Source: Pontibacillus chungwhensis (GTDB lineage Bacteria; Bacillota; Bacilli; Bacillales; BH030062). Taken from it: a stretch of DNA of 64,000 nt. The notes beneath the pieces are model-generated. The model had not been told where the DNA came from and searched no databases. It saw only the letters and a list, made by a program, of their open reading frames with translations. The position numbers were made by a program, and so were the translations under genes. This document shows positions 17,113-25,846 of this stretch, one piece after another. Location of the stretch: assembly GCF_030166655.1 (NCBI RefSeq), contig NZ_CP126446.1, positions 310,001 to 374,000 on the forward strand, given 5' to 3'. Each line of letters opens with the position of its first letter. The stretch's first letter is position 1.

Positions 17113-18351
17113 TCAACCATAATGGACAGCTGCATATTCTTCTTCTTGGTTTTCGGGCTCTGTTTGGTTTCTTTCTTTTGAACTGACAACAACGGCTGCA
17201 GAAGCATCCCCTAATACATTGACTGATGTTCGGATCATATCTAGTATGCGGTCGATTCCTGCAAGTAAGGCGATTCCCTCTAAAGGAAGTCCGATAGAAG
17301 TCATGACCATGGAAAGCATGATTAGCCCTGCGCTTGGGACACCGGCTGTGCCGATGGAAGCGAGTGTTGCTGTTAATACGACCGTTAGCTGGTCTACAAA
17401 GGTTAGGTTCATTCCAAAGTATTGTGCGACAAACAGCACACAGACCCCTTGATAGAGTGCGGTTCCATTCATGTTAATGGTGGCTCCGAGAGGGAGAACG
17501 AAGCTGCTGATCTTTCTCGGAACTTTTAGTTGTTCTTCGGTATATTTTATAGTCATCGGTAATGTTCCGGAGCTACTCGATGTACTGAAAGCAACCATGG
17601 CTACAGGCATAATGTTTTTAAAGAATACAATCGGGCTCATCTTCCCTAGATATTTAACTGATAAAGAATAAACGATAAGTACGTGAACAAGTGAACCAAT
17701 CAGTAAAGCGAGGATTACTTTTAATAACGGCCATAAAACCGCTAATCCATACTCCCCAACCGTTGGAGCAATCAGACCAAAGATGCCAATCGGAGCAAAT
17801 CTCATAACAACGCCTGTGATCTTATACATGACTTCAGCTAGTTGTTCGAATAACTGGTAGAGAGGGCGGGCTTTCTCGCCGACCATCGTAATCCCAATCC
17901 CTAGAAAGATCGCGAAGAAGATAATTTGAAGCATATTGCCATCTGTTAAGGCGGCAATCGGATTGGTTGGAACGATGTTGAGTAAGGTATCTTTAATCCC
18001 CGGTGTTTCTTGAGCTTCAACAGACGGATTGGAAGATACATCGATGTCTACCCCTGTCCCAGGTGAGAAAAGGGTTCCGAAGAAGAGCCCAATTGAAATG
18101 GCGATGGCTGTTGTGACCATATAATACGATACGGTTTTAAAACTTAATTGACCTAATTCCTTAAGGTTTCCCGTGCTCGCCACTCCGACCACAAGGGATG
18201 AGAGGACAAGCGGAACAATGATAAATTGGATTAAGCGTAAAAAAAGATCGCCTAAAGGCTGTACGATTTCAAGATCAGGACCTACAATAGCACCTAAGAC
18301 AATCGCTAAAACGAAAGCGAACAGTATCTGAATAACAAGATTGTTTTTCAT
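17113..18351 (-). CDS. Sodium/proton:dicarboxylate (DAACS) symporter
   Basis: The 412-residue membrane protein belongs to the glutamate/aspartate/C4-dicarboxylate symporter family (GltP/GltT/DctA). Family motifs are the serine-rich re-entrant loop AFSTSSSSGTLPMTI, the substrate/cation site LPLGATINMNGTALY and AGVPSAGLIMLSMV. ATG 18351 with GGGAGGG six bases upstream is preferred over the earlier open frame to 18393. Together with aspA it forms an aspartate (or fumarate/succinate) utilisation operon. A divergent two-component system likely senses the substrate. The exact substrate is inferred from context. Confidence 0.92.
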   Translation of the reverse strand: MKNNLVIQILFAFVLAIVLGAIVGPDLEIVQPLGDLFLRLIQFIIVPLVLSSLVVGVASTGNLKELGQLSFKTVSYYMVTTAIAISIGLFFGTLFSPGTGVDIDVSSNPSVEAQETPGIKDTLLNIVPTNPIAALTDGNMLQIIFFAIFLGIGITMVGEKARPLYQLFEQLAEVMYKITGVVMRFAPIGIFGLIAPTVGEYGLAVLWPLLKVILALLIGSLVHVLIVYSLSVKYLGKMSPIVFFKNIMPVAMVAFSTSSSSGTLPMTIKYTEEQLKVPRKISSFVLPLGATINMNGTALYQGVCVLFVAQYFGMNLTFVDQLTVVLTATLASIGTAGVPSAGLIMLSMVMTSIGLPLEGIALLAGIDRILDMIRTSVNVLGDASAAVVVSSKERNQTEPENQEEEYAAVHYG

Positions 18352-18381
18352 TCTAACCCTCCCTGAATGATGTAATGAATA

Positions 18382-18398
18382 ATGTAAGCGCATACCTA
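18382..18398. promoter_or_regulatory. Putative CcpA catabolite-responsive element (cre)
   Basis: ATGTAAGCGCATACCTA matches the cre consensus WTGNAARCGYWWWCAWW at 16 of 17 positions. It lies 31 bases upstream of the symporter start, in the gap shared with the divergent sensor kinase gene. This is the expected place for carbon catabolite repression of aspartate/dicarboxylate use. Confidence 0.65.
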
Positions 18399-18475
18399 CA
18401 AGTACATACGAAAAACTACTGAAATCTACGAGAAAAAGTCAGAAAATTTATTTGACTTGGGCAGGAGGTAAGGGA

Positions 18476-19741
18476 ATGAATAAAAAGAAGGTTGGTTTCC
18501 TGCTGTTGGTGATGGTGATGGTTCCATTGGCGGGAGAACTAAAGTTTTATCCAGTGGAAGGAAACTTTCGTGTTAGTTTTGGGACTCCTTTATTTTTCTT
18601 TTTTCTTCTATGGAGAAGAAGTTTGCATCAGTATACGCTTATATTATCGGTAGCTTTGTGTGTGGTGTTGTTTAGAGTAGGGCTTGGAGTAGCTAGTGGT
18701 GAGGTGGGCGTAAGCGAGGCGTTCATGCTTCACTTCCCTGTTTTCTTCTACTACCTGACATACGGTGGATTGTTCCAGCTTCTGAACGTACCTCGTTATT
18801 ACACAAAACCGTTAGTCGTTGGGGGATGCGGGGTTTTATTAGAAGTAATGGCGAGCATGGCTGAGATGGTGATCAGAAGTGGAGTGGCTGATCAAGCTGT
18901 AGGGTTTGACCTTTGGTTACTGTTAGAAGTCGCCGTCGTCCGCAGTTTCTTTGTATTAGGTTTCTTCAATATCTTACTGTATCGACAGGCTAAGATTGAA
19001 GAGGAGCAACATAAGCAGCAATCTGAACATATGATGATGGTGGTCTCAGGCTTGTATGCGGAAGCGGTGCAATTATCGAAATCTATGAAAGATGCGGAAA
19101 TGGTTACGAAAGAAAGTTATGATTTGTATCGAAACATACAAGAGTTACCCGTTACAGAACGTTCTTCAGCGGTTCTTGGTATCGCTAGTCGGGTACACGA
19201 AATTAAGAAAGGCAACCAGCGGATTTACGCTGGGTTATCTCAAGTCATCTCAAGGGAAGGTGAGGCCACTTATTTACATGTGGAGAGGATCGGGAAGATT
19301 GTCAAACAAGCAAATGAACAATATGCAGCGTACCTCGGAAAACAGATTGATATCCGTCTAGTGTATGAGGGGAATCATCCTCCGTATCCTACATATGCGC
19401 TGCTTTCTGTCCTGAATAACCTGATCTCGAATGCAGTTGAAGCAATCGAAGATAAAGGGAGAATAGATCTTGAGGTTAGGGAGCGGAATGGACAAGTTGA
19501 ATGTAAGGTAACAGATAATGGGCGAGGGGTCCCTGAGAAAATGAGAGAAATGATTTTCAAGCACGGGTATACATCTAAATTTGATTCTTCAGGAGAGGCT
19601 TCGACAGGGATCGGACTCAGTTATGTGCAAGAGGTTGTAGAGGGGATGAGTGGGAGCATCAACTTAGTGGATGAAGAGGAAAAGAAGACGACTTTCTTCG
19701 TTCGAATTCCTCAAGCAAAATTGGTGGAAATGGGGCAATAG
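18476..19741 (+). CDS. GlnK/DcuS-like membrane sensor histidine kinase
   Basis: The 421-residue protein starts with six or so transmembrane helices (about 1-190) and no large external domain. A cytoplasmic kinase core follows. The phospho-acceptor region is SRVHEIKKGNQRIYAG (about residue 240). The ATPase boxes are LLSVLNNLISNAVEAI, VTDNGRGVP and STGIGLSYVQEVV. The layout is that of B. subtilis GlnK (YcbA), and the partner regulator gene follows immediately. ATG 18476 has GGAGG eight bases upstream. Being divergent from the symporter-aspA operon, it probably senses an amino acid or dicarboxylate and controls that operon. Confidence 0.85.
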   Translation: MNKKKVGFLLLVMVMVPLAGELKFYPVEGNFRVSFGTPLFFFFLLWRRSLHQYTLILSVALCVVLFRVGLGVASGEVGVSEAFMLHFPVFFYYLTYGGLFQLLNVPRYYTKPLVVGGCGVLLEVMASMAEMVIRSGVADQAVGFDLWLLLEVAVVRSFFVLGFFNILLYRQAKIEEEQHKQQSEHMMMVVSGLYAEAVQLSKSMKDAEMVTKESYDLYRNIQELPVTERSSAVLGIASRVHEIKKGNQRIYAGLSQVISREGEATYLHVERIGKIVKQANEQYAAYLGKQIDIRLVYEGNHPPYPTYALLSVLNNLISNAVEAIEDKGRIDLEVRERNGQVECKVTDNGRGVPEKMREMIFKHGYTSKFDSSGEASTGIGLSYVQEVVEGMSGSINLVDEEEKKTTFFVRIPQAKLVEMGQ

Positions 19742-19742
19742 C

Positions 19743-20666
19743 ATGAATTACTTTCTAGTAGATGATGATGTAACAATTCGAGCCATGTTAACGGAAATGA
19801 TTGAAGATGAGGACCTCGGAGAAGTGGTTGGAGAACGAGAGGATGGGTCGGCTCTTGATGCTCATGTTCTGAAAACCAACAAAGTCGACATTCGTATTAT
19901 CGATTTATTAATGACAAAGAGAGACGGATTGGAAACGCTGCGTCAGATTCAGCATGACTTTACAGGGAAGGTCGTTATGATTTCTCAGGTCGAGTCAAAG
20001 GATTTAATAGGGGAAGCCTATTCCTTAGGGGTAGAATACTATATTACAAAGCCGTTAAACCGTATCGAAGTAACAAGTATTCTTTCTAAAGTAAATGAGA
20101 GAATTGTGTTGGATCAATCCATTCACACAATCCAGCAATCTTTAAATGTTATTTCGGGTCAAAATACTGCCACTGCCACAGCCAGAACATCTGTAGCCAA
20201 TAAAAGTTTGAAAGAGGAAGGTCATTCGATCTTAGTTGAACTGGGAGTCATTGGGGAGATCGGGTCGAGAGATTTACTCGAGATGATCGAATACATGGAT
20301 CAGGATAAGGGGTTAGAAGGGAAAGAGACAATGTCCCTTAAAGGCATCTATCATCAAATCGCAGTCAGTCGCGCTGGGGACGAAGCGAAACATTCTGTAT
20401 TGCAACGTGAGGTGAAAGCGTCTGAACAACGTGTCCGACGAGTGGTCCACCAAGGGCTTTCCTATATTGCATCCTTGGGGCTGAATGATTTCGCCCATCC
20501 TGTCTTTGACAAATATGCGTCGACTTTCTTTGATTATGAACAAGCCCGAAAGAAGATGTTGAAGTTGGATCAGGGGAAGGATAAGAATGTGAATCGAGTC
20601 CGGATTGATACGAAGAAATTTATTTACATGCTGTATTTTGAAGCCAAAAGAAAAAGGATGGAATAA
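19743..20666 (+). CDS. GlnL/YcbB-type response regulator
   Basis: The 307-residue protein has an N-terminal receiver (about 1-120): acidic pocket DDD, phospho-acceptor in VDIRIIDLLMTKRDG and lysine in YYITKPLNR. The C-terminal domain (about 150-307) is the YcbB domain known from B. subtilis GlnL, recognisable from HSILVELGVIGEIGSRDLLEMI and NRVRIDTKKFIYMLYFEAK. GlnL regulates amino-acid uptake genes, and here the neighbour is a DAACS symporter with aspartase. The start ATG 19743 lies one base after the kinase stop. An earlier open frame overlapping the kinase is a shadow. Confidence 0.88.
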   Translation: MNYFLVDDDVTIRAMLTEMIEDEDLGEVVGEREDGSALDAHVLKTNKVDIRIIDLLMTKRDGLETLRQIQHDFTGKVVMISQVESKDLIGEAYSLGVEYYITKPLNRIEVTSILSKVNERIVLDQSIHTIQQSLNVISGQNTATATARTSVANKSLKEEGHSILVELGVIGEIGSRDLLEMIEYMDQDKGLEGKETMSLKGIYHQIAVSRAGDEAKHSVLQREVKASEQRVRRVVHQGLSYIASLGLNDFAHPVFDKYASTFFDYEQARKKMLKLDQGKDKNVNRVRIDTKKFIYMLYFEAKRKRME

Positions 20667-20689
20667 GGGCGAGTAGAGAGTATTTTCAC

Positions 20690-20713
20690 CCTTGATCAAA
20701 CGTTTGATCAAGG
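20690..20713. repeat. Palindrome copy 3 (core TTGATCAAACGTTTGATCAA)
   Basis: A 24-bp perfect palindrome with the same 20-bp core as at 11617 and 15607. It lies 24 bases after the GlnL-like stop and 26 bases before a bidirectional terminator, between convergent genes. Confidence 0.85.
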
Positions 20714-20738
20714 ATTACGAGTGCTGTGAAACCTATAC

Positions 20739-20784
20739 AAAAAAGCTTCCCCCTTCAAGTGGATTGAAGAGAGAAGCTTTTTTT
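20739..20784. terminator. Bidirectional terminator between the regulator and DinB-like genes
   Basis: AAAAAAGCTTC and GAAGCTTTTTTT form the outer stem, and CTTCA / TGAAG extends it inside. There are T runs on both strands between convergent genes. Confidence 0.85.
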
Positions 20785-20812
20785 AATGACTTGTTCAGTG
20801 CGAATCTGTAGC

Positions 20813-21283
20813 TTATGAACGAACAGCGCGTTTCATGCTTTTGATCCAACCGATGTGTTCACTTTCATGCGTTGCTGAGAATAAAAGCATCGCTCCAACC
20901 GATTCAATATTGAAAGGTCCTGGTTGGAAGGATTCCTCTAAGGCATTGTCCATTTTCCCTTCGAAGGTACTTAACAGACGTTTCTTTTGATCTTTCAGCA
21001 GTTCTTTTAATTCACTTAGTTCTGGAGGTGTCGCTTCCCACTGATTTGGGTGTGTGCCACCACCAAAGAAACTTCCGTAGTTTTCTGGGATATTAGTAGA
21101 TTCACCAGCTTTTTTAAACACGAGAAATTCAGTAGATAAATAGACATGACCGAGTTGCCAGCGGATGGAGTTCGGAAAGCCGTCTTGAATTTGATCTGCC
21201 TCTTTTTCTTCAATATCTTCAACTTCTTTAAGGAGTGAAGATCGTGTGATATCGAGCTGTTGAAGGGTGTGTTTTTCGTTCAT
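20813..21283 (-). CDS. DinB/YfiT-like putative metal-dependent enzyme
   Basis: The 156-residue protein has the four-helix DinB fold. The expected metal-binding histidines are visible in WQLGHVYLS (helix two) and in HESEHIGW near the C-terminus. Members of this superfamily include bacillithiol S-transferases and stress-induced proteins; which one this is cannot be told from the sequence. ATG 21283 follows AAAGGAGG, and the upstream in-frame extension lacks a site. It is downstream of fda on the same strand but separated by a terminator. Confidence 0.8.
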   Translation of the reverse strand: MNEKHTLQQLDITRSSLLKEVEDIEEKEADQIQDGFPNSIRWQLGHVYLSTEFLVFKKAGESTNIPENYGSFFGGGTHPNQWEATPPELSELKELLKDQKKRLLSTFEGKMDNALEESFQPGPFNIESVGAMLLFSATHESEHIGWIKSMKRAVRS

Positions 21284-21382
21284 GATTCGCCTCCTTTGAA
21301 TTTCGTTCATGACGTGCCTATTCTATTGTATCAAAATCCATCGTTGTAGACGTCTTTGGGGTTTCAGACTTCTTAATGGTAC

Positions 21383-21416
21383 AAAAAGGCCTGACAAATG
21401 AGTCAGGCCTTTTTTG
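21383..21416 (-). terminator. Terminator after fda
   Basis: A 13-bp perfect stem AAAAAGGCCTGAC / GTCAGGCCTTTTT with a 6-base loop lies directly after the fda stop on the minus strand. T runs occur on both strands. Confidence 0.9.
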
Positions 21417-21418
21417 GT

Positions 21419-22306
21419 TTATTTCTTATTTACAGATGCATCGTAGATCTTCTCGATCGCTTGATCAAGTGATTTGTTGAACTCTTCGTCTGTTTGATTA
21501 GCGCTTAAGTCAGAAACTAACGCGCGAGAGAAACTTGCGATCACGCCTTCGTTTTCTTTAAGCTTCTCATTTGCTTCATCGCGAGAGTAACCGCCAGATA
21601 AAGCAACGACACGAACAACGTGTGGATGTTCGACTAGTTCTTTAAATGCATTTGCTTTAGTTGGAATAGATAGCTTCAACATGACATGTTCATCTTCAGC
21701 TAGGCTGTTTAGGTTCTGAAGAATTTCTTCTTTCAGAATTTCTTCAGACTTCTCTTTGTCCTCACTGTGGATGTTTACCTCTGGCTCGATAATCGGAACA
21801 AGACCGGCTTCCATGATCTTTTTAGCCGCTTCGAATTGTTGATCTACAACAGCTTTAATTCCTGTTGGGTTTGGTTCATGGACCACAGAGCGCATCTTCG
21901 TACCGAAAATATTACGTTCTGTTGCACGGCTTAGGGTTTCATCTAAGTCGTGGATCGGTTTCATGAGCTGAACGCCATTTTCTTTATCTGCTAACCCTTT
22001 GTCCACTTTAAGGAAAGGAGCAATTCCTTTTTCCGCAAGATAGTCAGCAGTATATTTGCCTTCGATTTCACGATCCATTGTTTGTTCGAAAAGGATCGTG
22101 CCTAAAATACGGTCATCAAAAGCAGGGGAAGTAATGATACGAGTACGCATTTGGTGAACACGGTCAAACATTTCATCTTCGCCTGAATAAGCATCTTCAG
22201 GTACCCCGTAGTCAGCTAAAGCTTTAGGTGTACTTCCGCCACTTTGGTCCAGGGCTGCAATAAATCCTTTACCGTTTTTGATCTTATCGAATTGTTTGTT
22301 GTTCAT
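21419..22306 (-). CDS. fda: Class I fructose-bisphosphate aldolase
   Basis: The 295-residue cytoplasmic glycolytic enzyme cleaves fructose-1,6-bisphosphate into DHAP and glyceraldehyde-3-phosphate through a lysine Schiff base and needs no metal. It matches the short bacterial class I type of staphylococci (about 296 residues). Landmarks are [17 protein letters not shown] at the N-terminus, [11 protein letters not shown], the probable Schiff-base lysine in [11 protein letters not shown] and the phosphate loop [15 protein letters not shown] 22306 with AAGGAG eight bases upstream is chosen over the GTG at 22315. It lies 90 bases downstream of the permease gene on the same strand, with no clear terminator between. 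Confidence 0.93.
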   Translation of the reverse strand: MNNKQFDKIKNGKGFIAALDQSGGSTPKALADYGVPEDAYSGEDEMFDRVHQMRTRIITSPAFDDRILGTILFEQTMDREIEGKYTADYLAEKGIAPFLKVDKGLADKENGVQLMKPIHDLDETLSRATERNIFGTKMRSVVHEPNPTGIKAVVDQQFEAAKKIMEAGLVPIIEPEVNIHSEDKEKSEEILKEEILQNLNSLAEDEHVMLKLSIPTKANAFKELVEHPHVVRVVALSGGYSRDEANEKLKENEGVIASFSRALVSDLSANQTDEEFNKSLDQAIEKIYDASVNKK

Positions 22307-22397
22307 GATTCCCACTCCTTTTTTTGAAAAAGTCCATTAGTATACTTCCCTTAATTGAGCGTTACATAACATATAGGGGTAGATTTTTAGAGTGTAT

Positions 22398-23693
22398 TTA
22401 ATCTTCTTTCACTTTCCATGCTTGTTCAAAAAGAATGACAAGCCCTGTGCCAATGAGAAGGCCGTTGCTCATTAGGTTTTGAGCGAGGGCTGGGAGGTCT
22501 GAGAATACTTCAGCTGGAAGGAACATCGTTGCCATACCAAATAAGTACGCGACTCCGACAATGGTGCTCTTTCTTGAATCCAACGGTTGCATGGTTACGT
22601 TGTTTAAGGCTAACCCGACGAGCTGCACGAAGGAGGCCATTAAAGCCGCATTGGCGATCGGCGCAGGGATACTTGAAATAAACGCTACGATCGGTGGGAA
22701 GAAAGCAATAATGATAAGTAGGATCGTTGCATAAATAAAAGGTTGCTTTCGCTTTTGGCCGGTTAAGGCGATAAATCCAGCAGAAGTGGCTAAAGGGACG
22801 TTGGCGACGGAAGCAAATACACCGGCAATTCCGTGATTGATCCCGGAGAAGGCTGTTCCTTTATTCACTTCTTCGCCATGGTCTTCTTGTTTCATTCCTA
22901 ACGTCTGCTTCACCGCAACAATGGAAGCGACAATATTAGAAATCGATATGATGGCGGTTATAAATGCAATTGGAATGATACTAAAATCAAAGGCTGGCGC
23001 TCCAAAGGCAAACCATTCAGGTGCAGCAAACAGGCTCACTGAAGCTTGCTCCCCTTGTCCTCCTACTACGATCCGAAAAGCAATCCACCCGATAATGATC
23101 CCGATAAAGACGGCATAACTGCTTAACCATCCTCTCGCAAACGTTGATAAGCCGAGGACGATAAAGAAGGTTAAAAAGGCGAGTAGAGATTGTTCTCCTT
23201 GAATAACACTAGCCTCACCTTGGAGTCCAAGCATTCCTTTTAGAAAGGTTCCGCTTAATTGGACGGTTAAGAGTAGGAAAAATGTCCCTGTAACGAGCGG
23301 TGTGAAGATAGGCAAGATTTTCTGAGAAATTTTAAAAGCACCGAATAGGAATAAAAAGATTCCTGTAACAATCATTGTAGCTTCAAGGGTTTGGAGGGTG
23401 CCTTTATACGTTCCACCCGCTTGGATACCTGTAATGGCCATAACAGAGAAAATGCTGACCCATATTCCGGCTGGTCCTTCAAAAATCGGCAGTTTGTGCC
23501 CGAACAGCGCTTGTAACAAAGAGGCAATTCCTACAGTGAAGAAGGTTCGCTGCATCAGGCCTGATATTTCTATGAAATCTAATTGATAAATGGATCCAAT
23601 AACGATCGGCATAGCGACTGAACTCGCTAGAAGAAAGACAAACCATTGAAAGGTCTCCATCGTATTGGTTGAGAAGGTTGCTTTACTACTCAA
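22398..23693 (-). CDS. Nucleobase:cation symporter-2 family permease (YwdJ-like)
   Basis: The 431-residue membrane protein with about 12 helices belongs to the uracil/xanthine permease family. FEGPAGIWVSIFSVMAITG is the conserved loop after helix three, and GINHGIAGVFASVANVPLATSAGFIALTGQKRKQPF corresponds to the NCS2 signature region. Similarity in layout to B. subtilis YwdJ suggests a purine or pyrimidine substrate, which is not specified. The TTG at 23693 is preferred because AAGGAG lies eight bases upstream; a GTG at 23702 would abut that site. No purine riboswitch or PurBox was seen in front of it. Confidence 0.85.
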   Translation of the reverse strand: MSSKATFSTNTMETFQWFVFLLASSVAMPIVIGSIYQLDFIEISGLMQRTFFTVGIASLLQALFGHKLPIFEGPAGIWVSIFSVMAITGIQAGGTYKGTLQTLEATMIVTGIFLFLFGAFKISQKILPIFTPLVTGTFFLLLTVQLSGTFLKGMLGLQGEASVIQGEQSLLAFLTFFIVLGLSTFARGWLSSYAVFIGIIIGWIAFRIVVGGQGEQASVSLFAAPEWFAFGAPAFDFSIIPIAFITAIISISNIVASIVAVKQTLGMKQEDHGEEVNKGTAFSGINHGIAGVFASVANVPLATSAGFIALTGQKRKQPFIYATILLIIIAFFPPIVAFISSIPAPIANAALMASFVQLVGLALNNVTMQPLDSRKSTIVGVAYLFGMATMFLPAEVFSDLPALAQNLMSNGLLIGTGLVILFEQAWKVKED

Positions 23694-23890
23694 TGTGTAC
23701 ACTCCTTATGATGAATAATCCTAGGTTACATGAATGAATAACTTAAATAGTTTATCATTCTTCTTTGAATCGTTGATAGTTTTAAATTTGAGGAAGCTAC
23801 TGGATTGGGGAGTGATATGCGTTTAACGGATCTACTACATATGATAAAATTGGAAATATGTGAGAGGTGAGGGAGTGTTCATCTCGTAAT

Positions 23891-23917
23891 GAAAAAGGCT
23901 TCCGCTAGGGAAGCCCT
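23891..23917 (-). terminator. Terminator after the GH68 gene
   Basis: On the minus strand GGGCTTCC / GGAAGCC with a short loop is followed by TTTTT, eight bases after the GH68 stop codon. Confidence 0.85.
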
Positions 23918-23923
23918 TTCTCC

Positions 23924-25573
23924 TTATTGATTTCTGCGACGCCGAGGTCGGTGACAATGGGTACAAACATGGCCATTACGATCTACTTCACATTCGCAAG
24001 TAACGTCTCGTTGGCGCCGTTGATTCCCTTGATTTCCATTGCCGCCACGACTTGAACGGCTATTCATTCCATCGTCCGTCAGACCATTATCAGACATGCT
24101 CTCTTCCATAACATCTTCATCCATATTCATGTCCTCATTTGTTACATTTCTTCGACCTCCACAATGATCGGTTCGTTCACACACTGGTGTAAACGGAGCC
24201 CCTTCTGTAGAGGATTCCATCACTAAACCTTGTGCCAATTCATTCACGATCTGTGTTTGTGTCCCGTTAATGGATAGTTGCAGCGTCGGCGCTAGTGTTC
24301 CGCCAAAGTGATTGAAGACGAATTGATCCGGAAGTGATGGTAATTCGTTTAAGCCGATCCCTTCTAGGTTGTAGTAGTTGATAAAGCTAAGCGTTGATAG
24401 GTCTGGAAGGACAATCCATGAGTAAGCTTGGAAGGGTTCTTCTGGTGGGTTCGCTACAACAAGACCGCCTTCCCCTAATGGAACATACGTCCCTCTGAAA
24501 TCGTTAGCTACGAAACCATATAAACCATCTGGACCTTCAAGGCCTGGAGCGAACGTAAATTTGTGACTTACGATAAAGAGGTGGTAACGTCCGCCTACAT
24601 AGACAATGTGAGGGCGCTCAAGCTGTTGGTTTACACAATCTGCTTCAAGAATTGGAGGGAGAAGCTCCCACTCGCGATAGTCGCTGCTTCTTAGAAGAGC
24701 GACACCGACGTTTCCGTTAAATTGAGCAGAACCGTTTGGAACATCGTTACCGCTCCTGAAATCTCCGTCTCCAATATTTTCTGGGTTACATTCACGATTA
24801 ATCGGTTGCTGAGGAGTTGCGGTGTTTCCTTCAAAGATTATATATTCACAGCCGCTTTCTGGGTCAATCCAAAACCAAGGGTCACGGAAGGAATAAATAA
24901 TTCCACCACTTGATTGTTCTTGTGTTTGATAGTAAATTCCATCTGGAACAAGAATAATGGAGTGTTCTTCCCAGTTGCCAAAGAGAACCCCATTTAAATT
25001 TGAGAAGACTTCCCCTTTTGTAAAGGCCATTCGCTGCTCGTAAGTGACCTGGGCCTCATTGCGTCGTCCTGTTGCTGTATAGAAGAAGTAAATCTCACCA
25101 TTTTCAACGAAAGCAGACCCAGCCCATTGGCGAGAACCTAATGCATCCCCTGCAGGGAATACCACTCCGCCTGGAATCCAGTCTTGCCCATCTCGGGAGT
25201 AGAAGTAACGAATGGTTGCGATATCGTGACGTTTACCCGGTAATACACTTCGAGGGGCTGTAAGCGAGAAGATCACGCGCCAGCCTCCAGGAAGAACGGC
25301 AATCGAACCATCTTTCTCACGAAGGGGCCACGTATCCCACACCCAAAGGTCAGGTGCTGTATCTTCAAATGGCTCCTGGATTAGTGGAGCGGCGTTTGCT
25401 GACGTAATTCGAATTTGTTCAGCTTGTTGCCTGGTCCACGGGGTTGGTGTTGCATTTTGGTTTAATTCTAAACAACACTCGAATTTATTACAGAACTTTT
25501 TGCATCTCTGGCAGCGACCATCTGTGTCATGGGAATGATTGCTGTGGCTGCATTGACAGTTACTATGATTCAT
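23924..25573 (-). CDS. GH68 fructosyltransferase/levansucrase-like protein with Cys-rich tails (probably spore-associated)
   Basis: The 549-residue protein has a complete GH68 five-blade-propeller core. The nucleophile is Asp80 (VWDTWP), SRQWAGSA is near 147-154, the transition-state stabiliser is Asp231 (FRDPW) and the acid/base is Glu319 (QLERPHIV). The order and spacing agree with levansucrases that split sucrose and build levan. Unusually there is no signal peptide. The first 34 residues contain eight cysteines and several histidines (NCQCSHSNHSH, CQRCKKFCNKFECC). The C-terminal 80 residues are acidic, then Gly/Arg-rich, with CEC and CTHCH and a basic end. ATG 25573 has GGAAAGGAATTGG upstream; the open frame before it contains the sigma-K-like promoter. 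Incorporation into spore layers by disulfides is inferred. Confidence 0.85.
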   Translation of the reverse strand: MNHSNCQCSHSNHSHDTDGRCQRCKKFCNKFECCLELNQNATPTPWTRQQAEQIRITSANAAPLIQEPFEDTAPDLWVWDTWPLREKDGSIAVLPGGWRVIFSLTAPRSVLPGKRHDIATIRYFYSRDGQDWIPGGVVFPAGDALGSRQWAGSAFVENGEIYFFYTATGRRNEAQVTYEQRMAFTKGEVFSNLNGVLFGNWEEHSIILVPDGIYYQTQEQSSGGIIYSFRDPWFWIDPESGCEYIIFEGNTATPQQPINRECNPENIGDGDFRSGNDVPNGSAQFNGNVGVALLRSSDYREWELLPPILEADCVNQQLERPHIVYVGGRYHLFIVSHKFTFAPGLEGPDGLYGFVANDFRGTYVPLGEGGLVVANPPEEPFQAYSWIVLPDLSTLSFINYYNLEGIGLNELPSLPDQFVFNHFGGTLAPTLQLSINGTQTQIVNELAQGLVMESSTEGAPFTPVCERTDHCGGRRNVTNEDMNMDEDVMEESMSDNGLTDDGMNSRSSRGGNGNQGNQRRQRDVTCECEVDRNGHVCTHCHRPRRRRNQ

Positions 25574-25627
25574 TCTACCAATTCCTTTCCAATATAGAAA
25601 TTTGCTTCTATTTCTAGAAGCTTGATA

Positions 25628-25654
25628 TACCATATGCGAGAGAAAGAGATTGGT
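25628..25654 (-). promoter_or_regulatory. Putative sigma-K promoter of the GH68 gene
   Basis: On the minus strand CATATGGTA (25636-25628) fits the sigma-K -10 consensus CATANNNTA. An AC (25654-25653) lies exactly 16 bases upstream, the usual -35 element and spacing. Transcription would start about 45 bases before ATG 25573. The motif is short, so chance cannot be excluded, but its position is right. Confidence 0.5.
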
Positions 25655-25846
25655 ATAGACAAACTGTTCGCTACAAATGCTCATTTTTCGTAAATGCAGG
25701 CGGGTGTAAGGGGGAGGGCAAAGAGGCAACCTAGATTTTTCCTACGCATTCTATTGCGCATAGCCCGGTAGGATGTAGTATAGTTGGAATAGACAAAAAA
25801 TTCTAATAGATATTAGAAGATCATTTCATAGGAGGAATTGAATTTC

